DNA from: Paeniglutamicibacter cryotolerans
Lineage (GTDB): Bacteria; Actinomycetota; Actinomycetes; Actinomycetales; Micrococcaceae
Length of the DNA: 64,000 nucleotides
Direction of reading: 5' to 3'
Assembly (NCBI RefSeq): GCF_014190875.1
Contig: NZ_JACHVS010000001.1
Span: 620,001-684,000 of the forward strand
Positions 35,333 through 44,765 of the stretch are shown here, one piece after another (positions within the stretch are counted from its first letter, which is position 1; every line of letters starts with the position of its first letter). The notes below the pieces were generated by a model that ran no database searches, was not told the DNA's origin, and saw nothing but the letters and a program-made list of their open reading frames with translations. Position numbers and translations under genes: made by a program.

Positions 35333-36292
35333 TTACGCAGCCCGGCAGAGGCCCGGATCCAGCAGCGCAGAGCGCCGGTACGACACCGGCGATTCACCAT
35401 AGGCGGCCCGGAAGATCCGGGAGAAGTGCGCCGCGTCGGGCAGGCCCCAGCGCGTGCCGATGGTACCTACGGGAGCCTCGGCTTGCAGCGGATCCAGCAG
35501 GTCCCGGCGGCACCGCTCCAGCCGGTGCTCGCGGATCCAGGTGGCTACGGTACTCCCGGTTTCACCGAAGGCCTTGTGCAGGCTGCGGGTGGACATGAAA
35601 TGGGCCGAGGCGATCAGCCCCGGCGTCAGCATCGGGTTGGCCAGCTGGCCGTCGATGAATTGCTGGATCCGGCGCAGTTGGCGCGATTGTTCGGCGTTCG
35701 CGCGGGCCGGACGCGAGGAGACCTCGTCGGCCAGCACGGTGGCGAGCAGGTCGATCAGGTTCATCGCCAGCCGGTGTCCGATCGGCCCGTCAAGTTCCGG
35801 CAGCATCTCGCCCAGTTGGGCGAGGAACGGAACGATGGCCCGGCCCAGCCCGGTGGTTTCGCCCATGCGCACTGCGGTGAGCTCGGCAATGTCCTCGGCT
35901 GGCAGGTCGATCAGCTGCTGCGGCAGCATCATCACGAGAGTCTTGAATTCTTCGTCGAAGCTCAGCGTGTAGGGGCGTTCGGTGTCGTAAATGACAAAGC
36001 CTCCGGGGGTGAGCACCGCCTCGCGGCCATCCTGGCGCAGGATGCCCCGGCCACTGACCTGCATGCTGAGCTTGTAGTACCTGTCGGTGGATTCACTGAT
36101 CAACTGCGGGGTACGCAGGACCCGATGAGCGGTGGCGCTGACCTCGACGATGGCCAACTCGGCGAACTGGTGGCCGCGCAGGGTCCCCCTGAATTCGCCC
36201 GGGGTCCACTGCTGGGAATCGAGGGCAACGAAGGATTCGGACACCAGCTGACGCCATTGGGCAAAAGTCTCTGCGCTGTTCACCTGATACAT
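35333..36292 (-). CDS. AraC family regulator, FeaR-like
   Basis: The protein has 319 residues. The N-terminal half is a cupin-like AraC-binding domain with QVSGRGILRQDGREAVLTPGGFVIYDTERPYTL, of the type found in FeaR and NitR. The C-terminal half has the double helix-turn-helix (MLTPGLIASAHFMSTRSLHKAF and WGLPDAAHFSRIFRAAYGESPVSYR). In E. coli FeaR activates the copper amine oxidase gene tynA and feaB; here a copper amine oxidase lies about 0.8 kb away, so a similar role is inferred. The ATG at 36292 is chosen over a GTG at 36304. Confidence 0.85.
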   Translation of the reverse strand: MYQVNSAETFAQWRQLVSESFVALDSQQWTPGEFRGTLRGHQFAELAIVEVSATAHRVLRTPQLISESTDRYYKLSMQVSGRGILRQDGREAVLTPGGFVIYDTERPYTLSFDEEFKTLVMMLPQQLIDLPAEDIAELTAVRMGETTGLGRAIVPFLAQLGEMLPELDGPIGHRLAMNLIDLLATVLADEVSSRPARANAEQSRQLRRIQQFIDGQLANPMLTPGLIASAHFMSTRSLHKAFGETGSTVATWIREHRLERCRRDLLDPLQAEAPVGTIGTRWGLPDAAHFSRIFRAAYGESPVSYRRSALLDPGLCRAA

Positions 36293-36409
36293 GGGCCCCC
36301 ACACCTCAATTTCGGGTAATCGTGACCTGCGCCACGCAAATGTGAGCGTACTGGATGGCCCGGCTTAAGTCACGCTTTTTCTCCCAGCGTCGAATAACAA
36401 CCAGCTGGA

Positions 36410-37021
36410 CTATCCAGTTGGCAGCAACCCGGACAGGATGGAGTCCAGCTGGAGAAGGAGTGACGCCGCCGAGTTGGCGCCGCCGTCCACCACCGCCACC
36501 ACCTGCGCTCCGATCATGAACGTCAACAGCGACTCCGCGCCGGCATCGCACTGACCCTCTCCCCGGACCCCGGATTCGACCAGGCGATCACGCAGCTCGT
36601 CGCGCCACTGGGCCATCGCCGCGACGTTGTAGGCGGCCTTGGCGGGGTCATGCATGGCCGCCTGCCAGAACGGGATGACCACCCGCGCCTCGGCGAGCCG
36701 CTCCTCATCCAGGGGCAGGATCTCACGGCAAAAGGCCCGCAGTCCCTCGATGCCCGAGAGCCCGCGCACCGCCACCTCGGCGCGCCCATTGGTCCGCGAA
36801 AAGACGTAGTTGAACGTGGCCTGCAGCAGGTCGTCCTTCGTGGGGAAGTAGGGCTTGAGCGCCCCGTTGGCGAAGCCCGCCTCCGCTGCAACCTCGCGCA
36901 TCGTGGCGGCATCGAGCCCCAAGCGGGCGATGATTCGCCAGGTGGCCTCCACCAGTTCGACGCGACGCCGGTCGTGGTCGACGATCTTAGGCAACGACTT
37001 TCCCTCCCTTTTGCCGGCCAT
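36410..37021 (-). CDS. TetR family regulator (BetI-like), divergent from copper amine oxidase
   Basis: The protein has 203 residues. The helix-turn-helix is clear (LDAATMREVAAEAGFANGALKPYFPTKDDLLQ). The C-terminal domain (LPLDEERLAEARVVIPFWQAAMHDP) resembles the BetI_C group, in which the regulator senses amines or choline. It is divergent from the copper amine oxidase gene, with a 22-bp near-palindrome in the 110-base gap. Local repression of the oxidase is the simplest reading. The start at 37021 lacks a strong ribosome site but lies directly before the conserved N-terminus. Confidence 0.85.
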   Translation of the reverse strand: MAGKREGKSLPKIVDHDRRRVELVEATWRIIARLGLDAATMREVAAEAGFANGALKPYFPTKDDLLQATFNYVFSRTNGRAEVAVRGLSGIEGLRAFCREILPLDEERLAEARVVIPFWQAAMHDPAKAAYNVAAMAQWRDELRDRLVESGVRGEGQCDAGAESLLTFMIGAQVVAVVDGGANSAASLLLQLDSILSGLLPTG

Positions 37022-37078
37022 GGAGCCCGGCTGAAACCGGATTGTGGACCAACCCTTGCCCAACAGCCTATGCCGGTC

Positions 37079-37100
37079 TATTCTCTACAAGTATAGAATA
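37079..37100. promoter_or_regulatory. TetR operator candidate before copper amine oxidase
   Basis: TATTCTCTAC (37079-37088), two bases, then GTATAGAATA (37091-37100). The arms match in 9 of 10 positions as an inverted repeat. It stands 32 bases before the oxidase start and 58 bases before the TetR start. Confidence 0.5.
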
Positions 37101-37131
37101 AAAAGTGTTCCACTTCACACTGGAGGATCAG

Positions 37132-39081
37132 ATGACAGAGACCTGCGCACACGAGGCAAACAGCACCATCGTCCTGGACGACGGCCCCACCGCCGCCTAC
37201 TCGCTGGCCACAGCCGGTGAAATCACAGCCGTCCGCGGACTGCTCGCCGATGCGGGGCACCTGCCTGAATCCGGCCGTCTGGCCTACTTGGGGCTTGTCG
37301 ATCCCGAACGCGGTACCGAGGACGGGCCGCTGAACCGCCGCTTCCGCGCGTTCATCATCGACACCGCGGGCACGGCGCCAAAGGACGTGACCGTCTCCGT
37401 CACGAACGGCACCATCGACTCGGTCCTCGAGCTGGACACCGCACTGACCGGCGAGCTGCCGGTGCTCGAGGAGGAGTTCGAGGTCGTCGAGGAACTGCTG
37501 TACACGCACCCGGAATGGCTCGCCGCCATCGCCGCCCGCGACCTGGACATCGACAAGGTCCGTGTCGCCCCGCTCTCGGCCGGCGTGTACGACGAGGAAT
37601 ATCCCGAAGAGACCGGCCGCCGGATCCTGCGCGGCCTGGCCTTCTACCAGGACTTCCCCGAGGATTCGGCCTGGGCCCACCCGATCGACGGACTCGTCGC
37701 CTACGTCGATGTCGCAAACAAGACCGTTGACCGCGTGCTGGACCTGGGCATCGTCCCGGTGCCGGCCGAACACGGCAACTACACCGACCCGGAACTGACC
37801 GGCGAGCTGCGCACCACGCAGAAGCCGATCGAGATCACCCAGCCCGAGGGCGCCAGCTTCACTGTCACCGGATCCAACCACGTCGAGTGGGAAAAATGGT
37901 CCTTGGACGTGGGCTTCGACGCCCGCGAGGGACTGGTCCTGCACAACCTCTCCTTCGACGACAACGGCAAGCGCCGGCGCATCATCAACCGCGCCTCCAT
38001 CGCCGAGATGGTCGTTCCCTATGGCGATCCCTCGCCGGTGCGCTCCTGGCAGAACTACTTCGACACCGGCGAATACCAGATCGGCCAGTACGCGAACTCG
38101 CTCGAACTGGGCTGCGACTGCCTGGGTGAGATCCACTACATCTCCCCGACCATCTCCGACGCGTTCGGCAACCCGCGCGAGATCCGCAACGGCATCTGCA
38201 TGCACGAGGAGGACTACTCCATCCTCGCCAAGCACTCGGACCTGTGGACCGGGATCGACTACACCCGCCGCAACCGCCGCCTGGTGATCTCGTTCTTCAC
38301 CACCATCGGCAACTACGACTACGGCTTCTACTGGTACCTGTACCTGGACGGCACCATCGAGCTGGAGGCCAAGGCCACCGGCGTCGTGTTCACCTCGGCG
38401 CAGCCGTCCAAGGACTACCCGTATTCCTCGGAGATCGCACCGGGCCTTGGCGCACCGTTCCACCAGCACCTGTTCAGCGCCCGCCTGGACATGGCGCTTG
38501 ACGGCAACACCAACCGCGTCGAGGAAGAGGACGCCGTCCGCGTGCCGATGGGCCCGGGCAACGAACGCGGCAACGCGTTCACCCGCAAGCGCACCGTGCT
38601 GAAGACCGAATCCGAGGGCGTACGCGAGGCCGACATGAAGGTGGGCCGTTCCTGGATCATCTCCAACCCGAACTCGCTGAACCGCCTCGGCGAGCCGGTG
38701 GGCTACAAGCTGCACACCCAGGGCAACCCGACGCTGCTGGCCGACCCGGAATCCTCGATCGCCCGCCGCGCGGCGTTCGCCACGAAGGACCTCTGGGTGA
38801 CCCGCTTCGCCGAGGAGGAGCGCTACCCGACCGGCGACTTCGTCAACCAGTCCCCGATGGACCAGGGGTTGCCGCAGTTCATCGCTGCGAACCGCGACAT
38901 CGACACCCAGGACATCGTCGTGTGGCACACCTTCGGGCTGACCCACTACCCGCGCGTGGAAGATTGGCCGATCATGCCGGTGGACTCGGTGGGCTTCAAG
39001 ATGCGCCCCGAGGGATTCTTCGACCGCTCGCCGGTCCTGGACGTCCCCGCGCCGGCCGCTTCCAAGCACTGCGCCGGCTAG
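37132..39081 (+). CDS. tynA: primary-amine oxidase, copper/topaquinone type
   Basis: The 649-residue enzyme oxidises a primary amine (phenylethylamine, tyramine or histamine) to the aldehyde, releasing NH3 and H2O2. The topaquinone precursor is the Tyr in [12 protein letters not shown] (Thr-x-x-Asn-Tyr-Asp-Tyr; mature TPQ at the first Tyr of NYDY). Copper ligands are the His pair in [12 protein letters not shown] and the His in [16 protein letters not shown]. The catalytic base Asp is in [22 protein letters not shown] lies 6 bases before the ATG. No signal peptide is seen, so it is cytosolic as in Arthrobacter globiformis. Close homologues from that species are well studied. Confidence 0.95.
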   Translation: MTETCAHEANSTIVLDDGPTAAYSLATAGEITAVRGLLADAGHLPESGRLAYLGLVDPERGTEDGPLNRRFRAFIIDTAGTAPKDVTVSVTNGTIDSVLELDTALTGELPVLEEEFEVVEELLYTHPEWLAAIAARDLDIDKVRVAPLSAGVYDEEYPEETGRRILRGLAFYQDFPEDSAWAHPIDGLVAYVDVANKTVDRVLDLGIVPVPAEHGNYTDPELTGELRTTQKPIEITQPEGASFTVTGSNHVEWEKWSLDVGFDAREGLVLHNLSFDDNGKRRRIINRASIAEMVVPYGDPSPVRSWQNYFDTGEYQIGQYANSLELGCDCLGEIHYISPTISDAFGNPREIRNGICMHEEDYSILAKHSDLWTGIDYTRRNRRLVISFFTTIGNYDYGFYWYLYLDGTIELEAKATGVVFTSAQPSKDYPYSSEIAPGLGAPFHQHLFSARLDMALDGNTNRVEEEDAVRVPMGPGNERGNAFTRKRTVLKTESEGVREADMKVGRSWIISNPNSLNRLGEPVGYKLHTQGNPTLLADPESSIARRAAFATKDLWVTRFAEEERYPTGDFVNQSPMDQGLPQFIAANRDIDTQDIVVWHTFGLTHYPRVEDWPIMPVDSVGFKMRPEGFFDRSPVLDVPAPAASKHCAG

Positions 39082-39090
39082 CGACCCCCC

Positions 39091-39546
39091 ATGAGTACGA
39101 CGATGCTTCGGACCCGCGGGCCGGAATCCATCCGGGCCGCGGTTCCCCGCCCCGGCCGGGCGGGGAACCGGGGCGTCGCCGTGCTGGTGCTCGTGGCGGC
39201 TTCCGCCCACGTGTGGATGCTGGCGGTCCACGACCACGGTCCCTGGCTCTCGGTGCTGCTGTTGGCCATGACCGCGCTGTGCCTCAAATGCGCGGCCGGC
39301 GCCTGGTTCAAGCCGGGCGTTTCGGAACTCGGCCCGATCATGGGCATGTCGCTCGGCATGGCGGTGCTGCACGCCGCGCTGGCCCTGGGCGTGCCCGGGG
39401 GCACCGGCGGGCACGACCACGCGGCTGCCGGGTACGGTGCGGCGAACACCGCGGCCGGGCTCATGCTGGGCATCGTGGTGCTGGAACTGGCTGTCGCCTT
39501 CGCCGCAGCCCTGGCGCTGCGGGCCGGGCGGACCGCCGGCAACTAA
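39091..39546 (+). CDS. small four-helix membrane protein in operon with copper amine oxidase
   Basis: The protein has 151 residues, starts 9 bases after the oxidase stop and is surely co-transcribed. Four membrane helices are predicted (AVLVLVAASAHVWMLAV, WLSVLLLAMTALCLKCA, PIMGMSLGMAVLHAALALGV, GLMLGIVVLELAVAFAAAL). His, Cys and Met residues in and near the helices (HDHG, CLKCA, MGM, HDHA) recall metal-binding membrane proteins. A copper-related role is a guess only. I do not recognise a named family. Confidence 0.7.
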   Translation: MSTTMLRTRGPESIRAAVPRPGRAGNRGVAVLVLVAASAHVWMLAVHDHGPWLSVLLLAMTALCLKCAAGAWFKPGVSELGPIMGMSLGMAVLHAALALGVPGGTGGHDHAAAGYGAANTAAGLMLGIVVLELAVAFAAALALRAGRTAGN

Positions 39547-39560
39547 CGACATCGTTCCCG

Positions 39561-39615
39561 AAGCAGGGAAGAGGGGCAGTCCGCGAATCCTCGCGGGCTG
39601 CCCCTCTTCCCTGCT
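39561..39615 (+). terminator. strong hairpin after the amine oxidase operon
   Basis: A long, nearly perfect stem pairs 39561-39586 with 39590-39615. The arms begin aagcagggaagagg and end in its complement. It lies 15 bases after the membrane-protein stop and could end transcription from both sides. Confidence 0.65.
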
Positions 39616-39683
39616 TGCAGTGGGTTCCGCACGTCGTGCGTCCACGCCGGCACCGGCCGGCTCGCGGGTTCACCCGTTGACGC

Positions 39684-40470
39684 CTACAGCAGCGTCATCA
39701 CGAAGGTCTTGTCCTTGCCGATGAACCACATGTCCTCGGTGCCGATCGCGTGGTCCCCGAAACGCCCCGCGATTTCAGCGGCGCCCATCGAACCGGCATG
39801 CAGCACGTGGTCATAGCAGGGGCGCAGCTCGTTGGCAAAGGATTCCTGCTTGCCCATGAGGTGATCGGCATTGCGTTTCTTGTATTCGGACACGAAGTCG
39901 ATGCCCTCGGCCAGCATCCCCAGCTCTTCGAACCGCTGCCGGTTGGCGGTTGGCGGTTGGCGGTTGGCGGTTGGCGGTTGGCGGTCAAAGCAACCATGGT
40001 CGTGGCGTGGACATCGGAGCACACCACGCCGGGCTTCAGTGCGCCGATGATGTCCTCACGCATGATCCAGGTCAACAGGTCGTAGGCTTCCTTTCCTTCC
40101 GGCGTCAGCAACAGCGAGCGGGCCATGTCACTGGTAGCCAGCACGATTCCTCCGACGGTGACCTTGACTCCGGCATCCAGCTGGATGCACTTGGTGTCCC
40201 CGTTCAAGGGGAAATCCGTGGGCGGTCCGGGGAAGAGCATTCGGGTAGCGGAATGCAGGTTGGTGAAATACGGTTCGATGCAGAACCGGATACCGTTGAC
40301 TTCCCTGAACGACTGGATCGCTTCCAAGTACACGGCATACACGTCGTTCTCGGTCCGGGCATTGACCGCGCCGATCTGCCGCTGTCCATGGTCCAAGGCC
40401 TGCTCGATACACGTGACCCTTGCCCTCGCCGCGATGAACTGGAACGGCAAGTCCTCATGGTCGCGGATAT
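39684..40470 (-). pseudogene. M24 family metallopeptidase, frame broken at a 7-bp repeat
   Basis: The upstream part reads NARTENDVYAVYLEAIQSF, FREVNGIRFCIEPYFTNLHS, IQLDAGVKVTVGGIVLATSD and MREDIIGALKPGVVCSDVHA. The downstream part reads RFEELGMLAEGIDFVSEYKK, NADHLMGKQESF and GTEDMWFIGKDKTFVMTLL, a creatinase/Xaa-Pro peptidase (M24) pattern with metal-binding Asp, His and Glu. Between them lie six copies of a 7-bp unit (39941-39982) that shift the frame. The N-terminus before about 40470 is degenerate and runs into transporter remnants. The present state cannot make a full protein. Confidence 0.75.
39941..39985. repeat. heptanucleotide tandem repeat inside the M24 gene
   Basis: Six exact ggttggc units run from 39941 to 39982, followed by ggt. 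On the coding strand they encode the repeating TANRQPP. The unit is not a multiple of three, so each gain or loss changes the reading frame. Copy numbers of 4 or 7 would rejoin both halves of the gene. Confidence 0.9.
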
Positions 40471-41001
40471 CACGCCAGTGACCAGCGGAATCGAGGCATT
40501 GGCGGTCTGCAGCCCGCACTCGGCAAGGCAGTCCGACCAGCTCGAATTCGAAGAACCCGATGCCGCGGCCCGTCGACTCCAGGGCCCCTCCAGGATCAGG
40601 ATGTTCACCGGGGATCCGGTAAGCACCAGCAGGGATCCGGCGTGGGCTGCGAGGGCCATCGGCATCAGCAGCTGCGCCGGTTTGCGTCCCAGCCGCACGG
40701 ACGGCACCACGATCATCGGCAGCAGCGCCGCCACCGCCCCGTTCACCAAGATGAACGCGGTCAACACGGCGGTAATGCCCATCATCAGGGCCAGCAGCCA
40801 GCTGCGGCTGTCCCCGGCACAGCGAATCAGCACCACCGCCCCGCTGCCGAAGCCCGAATAGGCCGTATCTGCGTCGATGACGCCCGTGCCGAAAAGCGCC
40901 AGCGCCACCGCGAGCGCGACGATTTCCACCGGCAGCCTGTTCCAGATGAACGCGGCAACGGCAACACCGGGGATGATCAGGGTAATGGCGCTCTGCGTCA
41001 T
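40471..41001 (-). pseudogene. SLC13/ArsB-like transporter remnant with internal deletion
   Basis: From the ATG at 41001 the first helices are seen (AITLIIPGVAVAAFIWNRLP, VEIVALAVALALFGTGVIDA, YSGFGSGAVVLI). These join directly to a later part of the family pattern (CAGDSRSWLLALMMGITAVLT, NGAVAALLPMIVVPSVRLGR, LAAHAGSLLVLTGSPVNILI). A segment of roughly 30 residues between VVLI and the next block appears missing. After GSPVNILI the frame degenerates. The family transports dicarboxylates or sulfate; this copy cannot be functional. Confidence 0.7.
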
Positions 41002-41064
41002 GGACGTACACTGGCCCGCACCGATCCGACGGCTACCGGTCCTTACTTACCACCAGGCGCCGGG

Positions 41065-42480
41065 TCAGCGGCCCGAAACGAAATCGGCCGCGAGCGCGAC
41101 CGGCGAGGTGGTGGCCCGTCCGGCCGCCTCCTGTGCATCGGCCCGGTGGTAGGCGGCATACATGCCCTGAACGGCGATCCACCGCAGCGGTTCGACTTCC
41201 CAGCGTCGCACCGTGCGGTTGACCCACGGCATCACCACGCGTTCAGTGTTGGCACCCAACACCAGGTCCGCCAGCGTGCGCCCGGCCAGGTTCGTGGCCG
41301 TGACGCCCGTTCCGACGTACCCTCCGGCGAAGCCCAACCCGGTCTTCGGATCGTGCCCGACGGTGGCCTTCCAATCTCGCGGGACGCCGAGGACCCCGGC
41401 CCAGGCCCGCTCGATCCCCGCGTCGGCGGCGGCGGGGAACATGTCCTTCAGGATCCGTTCGAGCGCGACGATGGTCTCGGGCTGGGTCTCCCCGTTTGTG
41501 TCGGTGCGCGAGCCGAAGCGGTAGGGCACGCCCCGTCCGCCAATCGCTACCCGGTCATCGGCAGTGCGCTGTGCGTATATATATGTATGGGCGAGGTCTT
41601 CGAGGGTTTCGCGGCCTTCCCAGCCGACCTCGGCCCAGAAACCGGCCTCCAGCGGCGCCGTGACGATCATCGAGGAGTTCATCGGCAGCCACTCGCGGTG
41701 CAGGCCCTTGATGTTGGCGGTGAAGCCTTCGGTGGCGCGCAGCACGTGGGTTGCCGCCACCTGCCCGCGGCCCGTCACGGCCAGCGCCCTCGGTCGGGGA
41801 GCCCCGGGCGCATTGGATCCGGCACCGGCACCGAGGATCTCGGTGACCGGGCTCTGTTCGTAAATCCGAACGCCCAGGCGCTCCACCGCCGCGGCAAGGC
41901 CCTGCACCAGCTTGGCCGGCTGGATCCTGGCACAGTGCGGGATGTGCATGCCCCCGAGCGTCCCGGCGACGTTGATCCGTTCCCGGGTCTGTTCCGCCGT
42001 CAGCAGTTTCGCGTCCCCCTCGGGCCAGCGCGCTTCGTCGCGGGCCAGGGCCCCGAGCCGGTGCAGCTGCGCCGGGTTGCGGGCCACCAGCAGTTCCCCG
42101 CCCTTGAGGATGTCTGCGTCGATGCCTTCGGCCGCCGCCACTGCGATGACCTCGTCTATCGCTTCGTTGAGCAGTTCTTGGAATCGGCCGGTCAGCTCGC
42201 GGCCGTGGCTCTTCTCGTAGCCGGAGCGCCCGCCGGTGATCGAGTTCGCCAGCCAGCCGCCGTTGCGCCCCGAGGCTCCGAACCCGGCAAAGTGCGATTC
42301 GAGGATGGCGATGTCGAGGGACGGGTCGGCCTTCTTCAGGTAGTAGGCGGTCCACAGGCCGGTGTATCCGGCCCCGACGATCGCCACGTCCACCTCGAGG
42401 TCCCCGGGCAGTGCCGGGCGCGGTGCGGGGAGGCCGATTTCGTCGTACCAGAAGGAAACGTTGCCGTTGATGGTGCTCAT
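41065..42480 (-). CDS. FAD-dependent amine/amino acid oxidoreductase (DAO family, PuuB-like)
   Basis: The protein has 471 residues. The FAD-binding Rossmann motif is VDVAIVGAGYTGLWTAYYL, followed by ILESHFAGFGASGRNGGWL, a block typical of gamma-glutamylputrescine oxidoreductase-like DAO proteins. The C-terminal GFAGGYVGTGVTATNLAGRTLADLV again contacts FAD. It should oxidise a secondary amine or gamma-glutamyl-amine to imine/aldehyde with release of H2O2. GGAG lies 9 bases before the ATG. The S9 peptidase gene lies 75 bases upstream on the same strand and may be co-transcribed. Confidence 0.87.
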   Translation of the reverse strand: MSTINGNVSFWYDEIGLPAPRPALPGDLEVDVAIVGAGYTGLWTAYYLKKADPSLDIAILESHFAGFGASGRNGGWLANSITGGRSGYEKSHGRELTGRFQELLNEAIDEVIAVAAAEGIDADILKGGELLVARNPAQLHRLGALARDEARWPEGDAKLLTAEQTRERINVAGTLGGMHIPHCARIQPAKLVQGLAAAVERLGVRIYEQSPVTEILGAGAGSNAPGAPRPRALAVTGRGQVAATHVLRATEGFTANIKGLHREWLPMNSSMIVTAPLEAGFWAEVGWEGRETLEDLAHTYIYAQRTADDRVAIGGRGVPYRFGSRTDTNGETQPETIVALERILKDMFPAAADAGIERAWAGVLGVPRDWKATVGHDPKTGLGFAGGYVGTGVTATNLAGRTLADLVLGANTERVVMPWVNRTVRRWEVEPLRWIAVQGMYAAYHRADAQEAAGRATTSPVALAADFVSGR

Positions 42481-42555
42481 GAATCAAGACTCCAGGGGTT
42501 GGTTCGCGCTTCGGACGGAACGGCGGCGTGCTGCGGTGCTGTTCAGCGGGTCCCG

Positions 42556-44520
42556 CTAACTCAGTTCGATCGGCGGCACGTCCGCTTCGAACCCGAAGAC
42601 CCGCGCGTAGAAGGCGAGCGAGAGTTCGCGGTCCCTGATGATGTTCTCGCGGCGCCGGAAGCCGTGCTGCTCGCCCTTGAAGAGCACGTAGGCATGCGGA
42701 ATGCCCTTGGCATCCAACGCGTCGGCGACGACCTGCGACTGGGCCGGCGGCACCACCTTGTCCTCGTCTCCCTGCAGCAGCAGAACGGGGCAGTTCAGCG
42801 AATCGAGGTGGTTGATCGGTGCCCGCTGCGCATAGAGCTCCCGGGCCTCGGGCCACGGACCCACCAGCGATTCCATGTAGCGGGATTCGAAGTCATGGGT
42901 GTCCTGAACCAGCGCCGCGAGGTCCGATACGCCGTAACGGGAGATGCCGGCGGCAAAGACATCGGATCCGGTCAGGGCAGCCAGCACGGTCCAGCCGCCG
43001 GCCGAACCGCCCTCGATCGCCAAGCGGTGCGGGTCGGCCAGCCCGGCATCGACCAGGCCGGTCATGACGGCCAGGGTGTCCTGGACATCGACCACTCCCC
43101 ATTGGCCACGCAGCCGGTTCCGGTAGGCGCGGCCGTAACCGGTGGAGCCGCCGTAGTTGACGTCGACGACCCCGATGCCGCGGCTGGTGTAGTAGGCGAT
43201 GCCCGGTGAGAGCCGGGCGAAGGCCTGGGACGTCGGGCCGCCGTGGATCAGCGCCACGTAGGGCGGCAGCTCGCCCTCCAGCCCGGCGTACTGCCCCAGT
43301 TTCGGTGCGTAGACGTGGGCGTAGACCGGTTCGCCGTCGGAATTGACGAATTCCATCGGGCGGGCGTCCGGAAGCGCGCGTGGATCCGGCAGCGCCGATT
43401 CGGACAAGCTGATGTTTTCCACAGCTTCTGTGGATAAGTTAATAACCCGTAGGCCGTCCCCCTCGGTCAGCGAGGTGGCGTTGACCAGCGCAAGGCCCCC
43501 GGCGACGTCGGCGGGTGAGATCCGGCTGAACGGAAGGTCCAAGTCAGTCAGCGTGGACGTGGCCAGGTCCAGACGCCCCAGGCTGGAGCCGTGGGTACCG
43601 TGGGTGACAAGCAGCGTCCGCTCATCGAGCACGGCAAACCAGGTGGTCCCGACCTGCCACAGCGGTCCGGCAAACTCCTCCTCGCGGGGACACAGCGCAC
43701 GGATCCCGGCACCGGTGTCGAGGTCGGCGGCGTAGAGGTTCCACCAGCCGGAGCGGTCCGAGACGAAGGCCAACTCGGAGCCGGTGATCCATTCGGGCTG
43801 CAGTACCGATTCATCGGGCCCGCCGGCCACCGTGGACACCTCGCGTGCGACGCCGTCCGCTCCGAGTTCGGCGACGTGCAGTTCGGTCCCGTCCCAGGGC
43901 ATGTTCGGGTGTTCCCAGCTGATCCAGGCGATCCTGGTTCCGGCGTGGTTCAGCCGTGGCGCCGCAACGAAGCGCGAGGACGGTGTCACCCGGCGCAGGT
44001 GTCCGGGATCGGCGGCGGCCGATCCATCGAGCGGAATCGCCACGATGTAACGGACCAGCGCATCGCGATGGTCCTCGCAAACGGCCAGGACCTCGCCGTC
44101 GTGGGTTCCGGGGATGAATTCGGCGAAACGCAACAGGGGTTCCCCCGCGGCCATCGACTCCGGGGTCAGCGGCTGCGGTTCCCCGCCGGCCTGATCCTGC
44201 AGGTAGACCCGCTGGTCGGCGAAGTTGGCGAACACCAGCACGCGGTTTCCCCCGGGGGCCACCGGCAGCCAGGAGGAGCCGCCATATTCGTTGACGCGGC
44301 TGCGCACATTAAAGGGCGCGGCCACGAGCTCGCGGGGAGCCTCGTCAGTGGTTGCGCCACGGGCCATCACGGTGAGCCGCCCGCCATCGGCCGGCCGCCC
44401 CTCCAACCACCAGAGCCCACCGTCAACGAAGGCTCCGCCGCCAACGGGCGTGGTGCCGGCCGTGGAGGATTCCGCGGATAGGGGTGACGGCCAGGAACCA
44501 TAGGGCGCACGCGTAGTCAT
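42556..44520 (-). CDS. S9 family prolyl oligopeptidase
   Basis: The protein has 654 residues. An N-terminal beta-propeller (repeated blocks such as TRIAWISWEHPNMPWDGTEL and SELAFVSDRSGWWNLYAAD) shields a C-terminal alpha/beta hydrolase domain. The triad: Ser in EGGSAGGWTVL (GxSxGG), Asp in LLQGDEDKVVPPAQS, His in FKGEQHGFR. It cleaves short, often proline-containing peptides. No signal peptide is present, so it is cytosolic. The ATG at 44520 is used. Confidence 0.9.
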   Translation of the reverse strand: MTTRAPYGSWPSPLSAESSTAGTTPVGGGAFVDGGLWWLEGRPADGGRLTVMARGATTDEAPRELVAAPFNVRSRVNEYGGSSWLPVAPGGNRVLVFANFADQRVYLQDQAGGEPQPLTPESMAAGEPLLRFAEFIPGTHDGEVLAVCEDHRDALVRYIVAIPLDGSAAADPGHLRRVTPSSRFVAAPRLNHAGTRIAWISWEHPNMPWDGTELHVAELGADGVAREVSTVAGGPDESVLQPEWITGSELAFVSDRSGWWNLYAADLDTGAGIRALCPREEEFAGPLWQVGTTWFAVLDERTLLVTHGTHGSSLGRLDLATSTLTDLDLPFSRISPADVAGGLALVNATSLTEGDGLRVINLSTEAVENISLSESALPDPRALPDARPMEFVNSDGEPVYAHVYAPKLGQYAGLEGELPPYVALIHGGPTSQAFARLSPGIAYYTSRGIGVVDVNYGGSTGYGRAYRNRLRGQWGVVDVQDTLAVMTGLVDAGLADPHRLAIEGGSAGGWTVLAALTGSDVFAAGISRYGVSDLAALVQDTHDFESRYMESLVGPWPEARELYAQRAPINHLDSLNCPVLLLQGDEDKVVPPAQSQVVADALDAKGIPHAYVLFKGEQHGFRRRENIIRDRELSLAFYARVFGFEADVPPIELS

Positions 44521-44765
44521 GTCCCGAGCCTACAGAAAACACTACCGGGATGTGCGCTGCGCCACTGTCACAGTTTCCCGCCCCCGCCATTCCCGCCGAA
44601 TGCCTTGCGGGCCCGTCCACCCGTGCTCGTGGGGCCGGCATCGGCCGAACACGGGTACACCCCTTCGACTACGTGTTGCATGAACGGAGTGCAGCGCCGG
44701 ACCTCCAGCCGGCTCCCGACATGCGCGTCTTGCCCACACAGGTGCACTGGCACAAGACTGGGGCC

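Noticed and set aside
37078..39645. 855-codon open frame antisense to copper amine oxidase
   Set aside because: Low-complexity Arg/Val/Gly/His composition, no family motif, and fully covered by a well-supported gene; an effect of high GC.
41570..41590. TATATATATG stretch
   Set aside because: It lies inside the FAD oxidoreductase and encodes part of HTYIYAQRT; codon choice explains it.
40642..43209. 855-codon plus-strand open frame over the FAD oxidoreductase and S9 peptidase genes
   Set aside because: Antisense to two conserved genes, no recognisable motif and no ribosome site.
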